Source: Termitomyces sp. T153 (Eukaryota; Basidiomycota; Agaricomycetes; Agaricales; Lyophyllaceae). From it: 64,000 nt of DNA. A program made the translations under genes and the position numbers. Below are positions 36,933-47,081 of the stretch, piece by piece (position 1 is the stretch's first letter; each line of letters opens with the position of its first letter). The notes under the pieces were generated by a model. It worked only from the letters and a program-made list of their open reading frames with translations, did not search any database and was not told where the DNA came from. The DNA lies in contig JACKQL020000001.1 of NCBI GenBank assembly GCA_018296165.2, positions 1,240,001 through 1,304,000 on the forward strand. The letters are read 5' to 3'.

Positions 36933-38097
36933 TGTCACGACCCGTTCCCCAAAACCCCGCACATCGTCCATCAAACCCCCGAACCCCCAAAAGGACCCCC
37001 AACGCTCCGCCAAACTTCCGCCCATGCCCACGCCTACTTCGGCTAACTCCGACTCCTCCCCGGCTAACTCCGACGGCCCCCTGGCCAACTTCGGCGCCTG
37101 CCCCGCAGCCACTGACACTTACCCTGGGCTTCCCAAACCCCGAGAACCACCCCCGCTATTCCTGATCTTCGCCCACCCATCATTAACTCAACACCCTGCT
37201 TCCTCCGACCTATTCCGGAATATCACGACAACCTCGGAACAACCCGCGATCCCATCAACGTATCAGCGCGGCACGATCTTCGATCACAACCGACACCCGC
37301 CCACTCCGTCAAGCCCCGCCAAGCCCCGCCGCCACAGCCGATGTACCCCGAAGTCCTCCGGTAGTCAGTATATAAGTCATCGAGTAGCTCTTCGTACTCC
37401 AGTCTTGATATTGCTTAACGTTACCTATGGTCTGATTGTTTCCTCTTTGTGTTTCGTGTTCGTTTTCGTATCTCTTTCTCCTTACTCTCAGTTTCCCGGT
37501 CTTATCTCAGTCTCCCGGTCTTATCTCAGTCTCCCGGTCTCATCTCAGTCTCCCGGTCTTGTCTCGTCCCCTTTTCGTTATCGCTCTCGTTATCGTTTCG
37601 TACCTCCACTCGAATCTACTCTTGTTCCATATTGTCTCGTCTGACGCCGTCTCGGTGACGTCGCCTGACCCTTGTGCCCAATTCCTCATCAACCCTAACG
37701 ACCTCACGAATTCCGCGATTATAATTACGAACCCCGACACTCCTTACCAGGTCCGAACCTCACTCTTCGCTCGGTCCCGGACTCCATCAACTCCAAATGA
37801 TCTCCCATCAAACCCCGGCTCCGCCCCCATTGATCACACAGCCACCTACTCCCTTGCTTCCGCAAATCTCCCGTACGGCCTTCTGCCTGAACCCCGCCAA
37901 GACCGTCTCATTTCCCCACAATCCGACTTCTCCGGACCTTCCCGTACCTGTCTGGATCACATCTCCCCAATTACCCGTGCAAACCACCAGGACCCAGAAT
38001 GTCTTTGAGTGTCCGGTCACCAATGCAGGGGAATCACGCCCGCCTAGTAAGGACTCGCCCAGTGCAGCTGCGCCCCCGAGGTCAGCGGACCCTGACA
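36933..38097 (+). repeat. LTR-X 5' LTR
   Basis: 1165 bp, TG...CA. By eye it matches the 3' LTR except for a handful of substitutions in the first 170 bp and one extra 19-bp tandem unit (four units at 37,487-37,562 against three at 42,437-42,493). Confidence 0.93.
37369..37376 (+). promoter_or_regulatory. TATA box of the LTR-X 5' LTR
   Basis: TATATAAG lies 32 bp upstream of AGTCTTGATATT, the predicted 5' end of the transcript. The same box is in the 3' LTR at 42,319-42,326 and in the plus-strand solo LTR (about 17,260). Confidence 0.75.
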
Positions 38098-38098
38098 T

Positions 38099-38110
38099 AA
38101 TATCAAGACT
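38099..38110 (+). other. LTR-X self-primer binding site
   Basis: AATATCAAGACT, one base after the LTR end, is the exact reverse complement of AGTCTTGATATT at 37,401-37,412, the predicted start of the element's own RNA. In Tf1/sushi-type elements the first bases of the RNA fold back on such a site to prime reverse transcription. The old copy keeps the same 12 bases at 18,394-18,405. Confidence 0.75.
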
Positions 38111-40541
38111 CGACCTTACCCCGTCCGTGATGCCCGCATTATCTCCGCACACACAATCAAATAACTCCGATGTCTATGGTCTACCCGTGCCGGGGAACCC
38201 TTATGATTCATACGGCCCTGCCCAATTTGCCGAGGCACATTGAGTCGTGGATCCGACACCAAACGTCCCCTCTGCTCCAGTTACTTTCATACAACGGCTC
38301 CCCCCACGGACACCTTCCCCAGCTCACACCCAACTCCCAACCCCTCGCGCAAACCGTCAACTCATCTTCCACCCCACCCCTACACTCCCCGCCAACTCCG
38401 CTCTCTCGCACAAAGTCGACCCCGACATCACCCAAAGAATAACATCCTAAGGCCTGGCGACCATCCGATCGAATGAGTAACAAGGTCTCCGGCACCGCGC
38501 CAGCCCTCCGACCCACAATAATGCCAACCTGCCATGGAACAGTCACCCACAGCGCGAGGATCGCCAGCTACAAAGAAACCACTGAGAACGCGCTTCCCCG
38601 AAGCCCGCCTGTGGATTCACCGGCCCCCCAGCAACCCCGCAGACCGACGAACGCGACTAATCACCAACAACATCACCAAACCCTATTATCGACCCCCTTC
38701 AAGGAACTAAACCCTCCGACAACTAACCCCGAAACCATCAAAATCAAGCTCGAATCCACCACAGGACAAGAACCTCAGACCTAGGCTATGCTCCAACCCC
38801 GTGACCTGCTTCCGGACCTCGATCGATCGGCCGTCACCTCCACCCAACAAATGAAGGGGCCCCGACTCCCCCGACCCGACCCTGACAACCCCGGAACAGG
38901 ACCAAAACATCCCCGAGCTTACACTCCGCCACCAGACTACGCCACCTCCCACGAAGGAATCCCCAGCATAGGGGCCACCCCGAACCAACTATAGGAAAAA
39001 GGACCCTATACGAAGTAATTCCCCAAGTACTCTAAATTCGCTGACATGTTCATATAAGGGAGGGAGAAGCCCCACCATCATCCAGAAAACAACGATCGGC
39101 CATTTAAGCGACCCGACAACCCCCAGGGGCACGCGCTCCCATATCCTCAAAAGACCTCCCCCATATGGCTCGACGACCCAAAACGACCCCGCGCCAGCCC
39201 GAAACAGTCCCACCCAGACCCCTCCGAACCCATCAACCCGGCTCCGGACCCTGGCGACACGACTCCAGGGCCTCCGCTCCGACCCCGACATCTGACCAAG
39301 AAAACTCACAGCGCCGGCTCGACAACGATGCCCTGGTAGCCCCAACTCCGCAACAGAAATCACCACCCACTCCGAACCCCGCCCCTACACCGGAATATGT
39401 CCGCCCGAACAGGGGCCACATCACCGGGGCCTCCAGACAAGCTGGCAGTGCCTCCCCCCACTATCACCCCTGCACTTGCACAATCTCCGGACCGCTCCGG
39501 AACACGAATGAAGAGTAAATCCGACCCTGCCGCATCTCCCGGGGAGCCCCACTCCAGTGCCCCCCGCGGCCGACCTTCCCGCCGCCCCAACAACCAGGAA
39601 CAACCAACAAACCCCCACCAAGTGACCCTTGAGTCGACTCCGGGACCACCCACTTCTTCCCGATGAAGGAACCACCGACCCCCGAACCTCCGAACTCGAG
39701 GAAGTATCAGAAATACGTAAGACCCCCTTTGTCCGCCGCGGGCTTACCTTTGGTCAGGAGAGCAATATCATGTAGATGACCCGGAACCCCAAATTGGGCC
39801 CCGGACCCGAAGGAACTGGTTGGGACTGATCACCCCGCATCCTACCCCCTCGGTCATCGACACTCCAGAGCACACCAAAGCGCCACCCGAAGCAGGCCCG
39901 CCCACAGACGCAGCACTCCGGAACACGACCCCGACCCGGACCAACTATACTGCGAAGATGAACCCCGCCTCACCCAACCCCGCCAATAAAAAAGGGCCCG
40001 CCCGCCTTCACCACCAATACCGACGTAAGGGCTAGACCATGGGAAGACCCCCATTACCCCCCGCCCACCGCACCGCCGAGACAACCAAAGCCCCGAACCC
40101 GTTGGGCGCCGTACAAAATTCAAAGGCCACCCTCTACTACCAAAACGGCGCACGTCCCCTACACCCCCAGTCGAAAATTTCCGAGAAACGAATTCAACGA
40201 CACCGCCCGAAATACCGGGGACCCCACCGGAGAACTCCCACCAACCCCGACAGACCCCGGGAGCCCTCCTGCGATGCCCCGCCCCGTCCCGACCAACCCC
40301 GGGACTAGCCAGCGCAGACGGCACTAGCGGGCGTAAACCCCGCCTCTGGACTCACTAGGGATTCAACTCCCTCTCACACCCCTGCATGTTTCGCTTACTT
40401 TGCCCTCCAACAAAACTAAAAATCTCACTTCACACGCCCAGGGACCAAAAAATGACATGTTCGCGTACAAAAGATCATATATACATTAGGCGGGGAAGGC
40501 AGCAAGTCCGAGAGCGACAAGAAACGAGGCCCACGCCCATC

Positions 40542-41672
40542 TCACTCCCTCCCCGGACCTCCCGGAAGCCCAACCCCCAGGTCGACCTCCATCTGGGCCT
40601 GCACCACCGCTAGGATCTCCGCCAACCCCGGCAATGCCTCCCCCGCATCGGCCGCCACCTCCCACCACGACCCCGGGGCCACCGCATTGCGTCGCCAATG
40701 CCCCGCCAGCAACCTCTCCAACCGCGCCATTCCCTGCTGCAACTCCGGAGGCTGGACCGCGGACCCCTGCGTCAACCCATCCTGAATCGACGCGAACGCC
40801 GCGGAGGCACCGTCCAAGAGGACCCGATGCTCCCGCACCCAGCCTAAACTCCGAAAATGAACCGTCAATAACGAACGGAGGAACGGGAGACAACTCACGA
40901 AGAATCCCCACGCGACCCGAGGCGGCCTCGTTGGCCAACCAATCCTCCCTCCGCCTCGCCGCCTCCAGCTCCGCCCACATCGCATCCCCCTCCGGAACTC
41001 GTCCCCGCCCCTCCGCTTCCCCTGCGGGTTGCCCCTCCACCTGCGCCAGACGCTCCCGCAGACCCCGCACCTCTAGCGCCCGCTCCGTCGCCACGCGCAC
41101 CGAAGTATTCCTCTCCCGCTCCATCGCTTCCTTCTCCGTCCGCGCCGCGTCACGATCCTCCCTCGCCCGGCGGAGCTCCCCCTCCCGTACTGCCAACGAC
41201 ATCGTCAAGGCCTCCACCTGCTTGCGAAGGAAGACCTCCGTGATTGAAGGAATCAGCGCAGAGGGACTCGACGACCGCTTTGAGGGAACGCCAGGGACAG
41301 GGGAAAAGAGGGAAGACTCGGGAGGCCCCGCCGACAACTCGCGCCCACGCGGCCTCTTGCTGGGTCCCGCCCCCGAGGGTGGGGAAGCTCGACGCTTCCC
41401 CCGAACCACCGCCGAAGACGCCCCCTTCCCCTTTGGCACCGCGGGACGAAACTTGGTCCGCTTCGGAACCCCCGGAAAATCCACCACTACTACTACGGAC
41501 GACTCTACCGGAACCCCGTCAACCATCCCGAAAGGAAAATTCGACAACACTTACGACTCCGGTCCCTAACGCTACCCCGGCGCCGACGCTCGAACTCCTC
41601 ACCCCCACTGTCATACACCACCACCTCGTCTAAATTGGCGGGAGAAACCACTGGAACGCTGGGGGAAGACAT
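40542..41672 (-). CDS. Antisense three-exon gene inside LTR-X, 341-aa coiled-coil protein
   Basis: Exons 41,672-41,555, 41,504-40,899 and 40,843-40,542 are joined by GTAAGT..GGTAG (50 bp) and GTGAGT..TTTAG (55 bp). They total 1026 nt and end in TGA. The N-terminus (MSSPSVPVVSPANLDEVVVY) and the following basic Ser/Pro-rich part (GKRRASPPSG, SKRPRGRE) look disordered and could hold a nuclear signal. Then comes a long charged coiled coil (LRKQVEALTMSLAVREGELR through LRERLAQVEG). The last exon encodes WVREHRVLLDGASAAFASIQ, LERLLAGHWRRN and a conserved PGSWWEV. I know no family for it. It may be a captured host gene, a gag-like protein or an antisense regulator. The last exon and its intron recur in the decayed copy at 22.6-23.1 kb, which supports a real gene. 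Confidence 0.7.
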
Positions 41673-41870
41673 GACGAAATTTGGGAAACTCCGGGGCACG
41701 CCCAAAGCTTTAAATTGAGTGAGGAGGACCCTGACGAAACGGCGGCCGCGCTTCAACTTCGCCTCCCACGCCGCTATCACTCGCTGCGGATTGATCAATA
41801 TTGCTCGGCTTCGACTCCCACGCCCCGCCGATCCCCGTCCTGCCCCGCGTCTCGAAGGGTCTCGACGCTG

Positions 41871-41882
41871 AAAGGGGGGTGA
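41871..41882 (+). other. LTR-X polypurine tract
   Basis: AAAGGGGGGTGA directly precedes the 3' LTR and sets plus-strand polarity. The chromovirus at 28.4 kb has the same GGGGGGTGA-TGTCA junction. Confidence 0.85.
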
Positions 41883-43028
41883 TGTCACGACCCGTTCCCC
41901 AAAACCCCGCACATCGTCCATCAAACCCCCGAACCCCCAAAAGGACCCCCAACGCTCCGCCGAACTTCCGCCCATGCCCACGCCTACCTTGGCTAACTCC
42001 GACACCTCCCCGGCTAACTCCGACGGCCCCCTGGCCAACTTCGGTGCCTGCCCCGCAGCCACTGACACTTACCCTGGGCTTCCCAAACCCCGAGAACCAC
42101 CCCCGCTATTCCTGATCTTCGCCCACCCATCATTAACTCAACACCCTGCTTCCTCCGACCTATTCCGGAATATCACGACAACCTCGGAACAACCCGCGAT
42201 CCCATCAACGTATCAGCGCGGCACGATCTTCGATCACAACCGACACCCGCCCACTCCGTCAAGCCCCGCCAAGCCCCGCCGCCACAGCCGATGTACCCCG
42301 AAGTCCTCCGGTAGTCAGTATATAAGTCATCGAGTAGCTCTTCGTACTCCAGTCTTGATATTGCTTAACGTTACCTATGGTCTGATTGTTTCCTCTTTGT
42401 GTTTCGTGTTCGTTTTCGTATCTCTTTCTCCTTACTCTCAGTTTCCCGGTCTTATCTCAGTCTCCCGGTCTTATCTCAGTCTCCCGGTCTTGTCTCGTCC
42501 CCTTTTCGTTATCGCTCTCGTTATCGTTTCGTACCTCCACTCGAATCTACTCTTGTTCCATATTGTCTCGTCTGACGCCGTCTCGGTGACGTCGCCTGAC
42601 CCTTGTGCCCAATTCCTCATCAACCCTAACGACCTCACGAATTCCGCGATTATAATTACGAACCCCGACACTCCTTACCAGGTCCGAACCTCACTCTTCG
42701 CTCGGTCCCGGACTCCATCAACTCCAAATGATCTCCCATCAAACCCCGGCTCCGCCCCCATTGATCACACAGCCACCTACTCCCTTGCTTCCGCAAATCT
42801 CCCGTACGGCCTTCTGCCTGAACCCCGCCAAGACCGTCTCATTTCCCCACAATCCGACTTCTCCGGACCTTCCCGTACCTGTCTGGATCACATCTCCCCA
42901 ATTACCCGTGCAAACCACCAGGACCCAGAATGTCTTTGAGTGTCCGGTCACCAATGCAGGGGAATCACGCCCGCCTAGTAAGGACTCGCCCAGTGCAGCT
43001 GCGCCCCCGAGGTCAGCGGACCCTGACA
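41883..43028 (+). repeat. LTR-X 3' LTR
   Basis: 1146 bp, the same length as the solo LTR at 16,829. It is followed by the GTCTC duplication (43,029-43,033). The long open frame across it on the plus strand is not conserved in the other copies. Confidence 0.93.
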
Positions 43029-43033
43029 GTCTC

Positions 43034-43552
43034 AGACCAAGGCCCAAGCACCTGACCTTCCATGGTCACCACAGTGCCCATTGTGGAAGGTGCACATCAA
43101 AAATTTTAACATGCTGATCATAACTAGAGGCAGTGAACTTCTTTCACAGAAGTTTGGATTCCTGATTTGCAAACAAGTTAATGCTTGTTTGACTTAAAAA
43201 GATGTAACATTTCCATTACAGTTCATGCAGCTTATGGTTCACACTCCGTAAGTCAAAACCAGTTGTTAGTTCTGTCTACAAAGTATGAAGTAAGGTGCTG
43301 CCTTACATAAGTAAATGTATTGTACTTTTAGGGATAGCATCACATGATGCTATCCGTATAATTAAATAGTAATAGAACTAATATAGCAAGGTAGCACAAG
43401 TAACAGGCGCTCCGTTACATATAGCCTGTCAGCATACTTATACTATATCCAGCATGTTCTATTGACAGTCGTGATCCTGAGTTTGGACAATGTGGATGCC
43501 GGCGCATTAAGCAAAATATTCAAGGGTCTTCATGGAGTGGGGTGCGCTATAT

Positions 43553-43584
<32 letters not shown>

Positions 43585-44009
43585 ATGTTTTTATTTATCT
43601 TAAAGGCCTATTTTACACATGACCTTCGTGTCCTAAGCCCTGCAGTACGTAATGGGGGTGGTAATTACGGACACTCCAACTAGTTCTCCGGCCCGATCCC
43701 TTTTCAGCTGATGCCGGTTACGCCTCATAGCCACTTTTACTACAATTTGACTTTGTCGGAGTTCATACTACTTCCCACACCTAAGTCCCACTGACCATCT
43801 GCCGCTAACGTGCCCTCCCAATTTCTAAACCCAGCTGTACTCGGCAATGCGCTATATATGATATCAGTGAGTAGTATGTAACATTTGTAACATTTGCATA
43901 ACGGCGTGTAATATGCCACCGTATTGTTAACTACCAATTAAATGCACTACTATACCTAGTACGATACGAAAACACATGCGTCACATAGCCTATAGTTTGA
44001 CAAGATGCA
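43034..44009. other. Intergenic region with GAT microsatellite and perfect hairpin
   Basis: No gene is visible. A perfect inverted repeat, GGATAGCATCA-CA-TGATGCTATCC, spans 43,332-43,355. A (GAT)n tract spans about 43,554-43,584. CG content returns toward the gene-block level. Confidence 0.6.
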
Positions 44010-46437
44010 TTATTTACGCTGAACACGGCGGACTCGAAGTGGCATGTTATCCTTCGGTTCTATAGACGGCGTAAGAGTCACAACAAAAAGACATATTGAA
44101 ACATACTCATTGTTATGGCAGCCGTTGGATGAGGGATTTGTCCCACATAACCAGGTTCAAATTCGAAGTTCACAATCAAGAATCTGTAAAGAATAATTTA
44201 TTCATAGAAAAACGGGTCGGAGATCATGTCGCGCTTACGCCAAAATAACCTTCATTTCTATGATGGCCATTGTTTTTCCGATGCAAGCGTGAGGGCCTGA
44301 GAGGAAAGATAAAACAGAAGAAGAAGAATTGTAAGCCTTTGGCAAGTTCAGCCAACGATCTGGTCTGAAACTATTGCTGCAATTAGCTAGACATGGCTTG
44401 GAACAAGGTCAGAACCATACTCTTCGGCATCTTCTCCCCATATGCTCTTCCATGTATTCACTACGCGTATCTGAAGTATTATCAGTGATCATCACGTGAC
44501 AGGTCCAAGAAGGACGGACAGGTATGTAAAAAATAGTCCCTTTGGGAACGAGGACACCGTCGATGTAATCTGTTTTTTTTGCAGATCGAAAAGTCATTGG
44601 TACAGGTGGGAGCACTCGTAAGCTTTCCATTCTGCCAGTTTTATGGTGTTATCATTGAAAAGAATCGAATAAGGTGGTACGTACACAACGCAATCTAACC
44701 ACTGAAGTTCCTTGAGACTTCGATAATCGGGCCGAGGATTATCAGCGAGAACGGGCGTAAGTTCATCACGAAGCCGTCTCTGACTCTCTTGGTCATTCGC
44801 GAGAAGCCAAAGCGTCTATAATTGTATTAATTCGCGCGAAAGTGATCATGAGGGTGCTCGTTATCCTACCCAGGCTAAACCGGATGCGGTTGTTTCGTGT
44901 CCTGCACCCAGGAACGTTAACTATTAAGTATGATGAGTTAGTTAAAACATAAGGAGGCGTAATGACGGAAGATGGAACAGACCACTTGCTCCATCATGGC
45001 TTGGTCGCTCATTGTATATGCTCCTTTTGTCATCGAGTCCGCATTACGGGCACGAACCAAAAGGCTCATTACATCTCGTTTTGCCTCGGTGTCCGACATA
45101 ACGACTGCAGAGTCGCGCATTCTTTCTGCAAGTATAATAGCAGAAATCCTCTTGATATGATGCATCGAATCTATCAACACTCCGAGTGGAGCTACCACAT
45201 TTCCTTGTTATGATAATGTATCAGCATCAGGAAAGTCAAAATGCACCTAAATCCTTAACGTAGGAGAACCAATGTCGATGTCGGTATGCCCAATCCGATC
45301 CTAAGAGGCGAGGGACTCCAGGAATGACCAGTACTGCGATGAACCGGGCAAGGTGAGGCCCTATGAAAATCAGGAGTCAGCTGGACTGAACTTATGTATG
45401 ACAACTGTAATTTGCATACCAGATTGCATATTGATGAGGCGTTCATATGCCTCAGCGAGCTCGTTGTGGGGTTCACGGAGAGAATTGGTCTCGTAACCAA
45501 AAGCAGTCTTACAGATGATGTCAAGCGTGACTTTACTCACTACCCAAACGCAATAAGGACTGGAATGAAGGACATTACAGCACGATAAACTCACTCCACT
45601 CGTACATGGGAAGAACTACCCCTTCTCCTGGGCGCTCCGCGGAGTCGATCTTGGAACCCAAGATTTGAATCAAACTGTGAAAGAAAGAATTGAGAAATAA
45701 CGATATTATGGCGATTCGTAATGCTGAACCTTTCTATTGGTTCGTAATACATATCCATCTCTGTGAAATAGATTGAAGAGATTACAAACATTCGAATGGA
45801 CGGAAACTTACGAGCCATAAGGTTTGTGATAGAAAAAGCAGGATTCATCACTTTCCGCATCTGCTTATGCTCGCTACCGGTAACGGTCAGAAGGCCCCAT
45901 CCAGCAGTCAATCCTAGAGCACTCCTCATGAATCCAGGCTTAGGTCACAAATCAACAGAGTGAACAATCAATTCGTTATGATATACAAAACGTACTCGTG
46001 GATAATCGACCCAGTCGCTCACTAGAATCTTGTGAAGAGCCTCCGGTTTCATGAAAATCAATCTTTCGATCCCAAAGGGTCCAACAGCACGAACAATGGG
46101 TCCGTATTTCTTGACCCATCCACGCTGTGGGATACCAGCTTCACCTTTAATAATCGCTGGAGCTTGTCCATAGATGAGATGGCCGAGAGGCGGGCCCGGA
46201 ATGTGGCGCAAGGGGGAGAAAAGGAAGGGATATAAGAACAGTTGATAAACAACTAGAAATGTCACCGCGCCTTGAGAGAAGGAAGGATGTAAAGTCAACT
46301 TCTTGAAAATGTTACCAACAATTCCACGCACCAAAGAAAAGAAGTGTAGGCAACAGCAGGAAACGATAGACATCACCATATCGTTCCAAGTATTGAGGAA
46401 CACAATTGAGCAGCCTGGAGGCGAGTGTAGGCGACAT
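44010..46437 (-). CDS. Cytochrome P450, CYP5150-like (copy A)
   Basis: P450s are haem monooxygenases, usually anchored in the ER. The start at 46,437 gives MSPTLASRLLNCVPQYLERY, followed by two hydrophobic runs (FLLLPTLLFF and AVTFLVVYQLFLYPFLF) and the proline hinge HIPGPPLGH. Further blocks are LTVTGSEHKQMRKVMNPAFS (C-helix), the I-helix LTFLGAGHETTASGLAW, the ExxR ESLR, PPVPMTFR and the haem loop FLSGPHACIG. There the usual Arg is His, as I recall for this fungal clan. A last intron joins AITM to KPKDNMPLRVRRVQRK and the stop at 44,010. All junctions I checked keep phase, so it appears intact. It is a tandem paralogue of the gene at 47,082-49,460. The substrate is unknown. Confidence 0.88.
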
Positions 46438-47081
46438 TGCTGGCTTCCCGCATCAACTTGGGCATATATTTATACCCATGTTTAAATGTCATTGATGGAG
46501 TGGTCAGATGAGCTATCCTTCAGCATGTGAAATCGTCGGCGAGGTGCTAAATGGAGTTCTTGAGTTGCTGTCATTGGGAGGGAGAGTCTATTTGATACTG
46601 CACTGGACTCCAATTAGGAGTTCATTTGTGAAGAAATGTCTACTTCATTTATTGAGTCATTTGACTGCCTTAACCATTCTGGTATTATACAACGCATCTA
46701 TATGCAATTAGGTCGTCGATAAACGTACCAAATCCGAAAATGATGTTACGTCACGCACAGAGTGCGGCAAGCATTGACACAAGATACACACGCTTCGGAT
46801 CGCGTCTCTTTCGCAGTCCAACTGCGGCTGCGATCTTTACAGTAGATTATCAAGCTTTGTTACACTCTCACGAAGGACGATGTATGAGACGAGCGCTTCA
46901 CATCTCTTTCCTGAGACCCATACGGCCGCACATTCATGTATATCTCGATAAATTTTCCACGAGTACAGATCATTGCCTCATCAGATCCCATGATACTATG
47001 GATTCCCTGTGCCACTGTAGATCGAGCCGTGAAAAAGCGACAATAAAGATAATCTGATCCTTATAAAACGGAAAGTAAGCC
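46438..47081. other. Spacer between the tandem P450 genes
   Basis: About 640 bp with no coding exons. It contains the promoter of P450 A and the 3' region of P450 B. Confidence 0.5.
46467..46474 (-). promoter_or_regulatory. Possible TATA box of P450 A
   Basis: TATAAATA lies only 30 bp before the chosen start codon, which would leave almost no leader. It may be incidental, or translation may begin further in. Confidence 0.3.

Larger units (their letters stand above)
36933..43028 (+). mobile_element. Young full-length LTR-X retrotransposon, apparently non-autonomous
   Basis: The 6.1-kb element has LTRs of 1165 and 1146 bp (TGTCACG...CTGACA) and GTCTC target duplications. A self-complementary primer site follows the 5' LTR, and the tract AAAGGGGGGTGA precedes the 3' LTR. 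The 3.8-kb interior shows no gag, protease, RT or integrase, so it should depend on a helper. The strand of transcription (+) is set by the TATA box and polypurine tract. The only convincing gene is on the opposite strand (40,542-41,672). CG dinucleotides are abundant, unlike all older layers, which indicates recent insertion. Confidence 0.93.

Noticed and set aside
40634..41569. 311-aa open frame (+) overlapping the antisense gene
   Set aside because: It is a mirror of the antisense coding exons. It has Pro/Ser/Arg low-complexity composition, and the minus strand has the better splice sites and a coiled coil.
41974..42939. 321-aa open frame across the 3' LTR (+), with a 289-aa relative at 36,775-37,644
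   Set aside because: It lies within the LTR, is Pro/Ser-rich low-complexity sequence, is broken in the older LTR copies, and the 19-bp repeat difference shifts its frame between the two LTRs. Chance frame in CG-rich DNA.
43462..43683. Small ORF with an Asp run (+)
   Set aside because: The run is a (GAT)n microsatellite read in frame. The rest has no protein-like features.
46740..47057. 105-aa frame (+) between the P450 genes
   Set aside because: It overlaps the spacer and is not protein-like. The minus strand there ends P450 B at 47,082.
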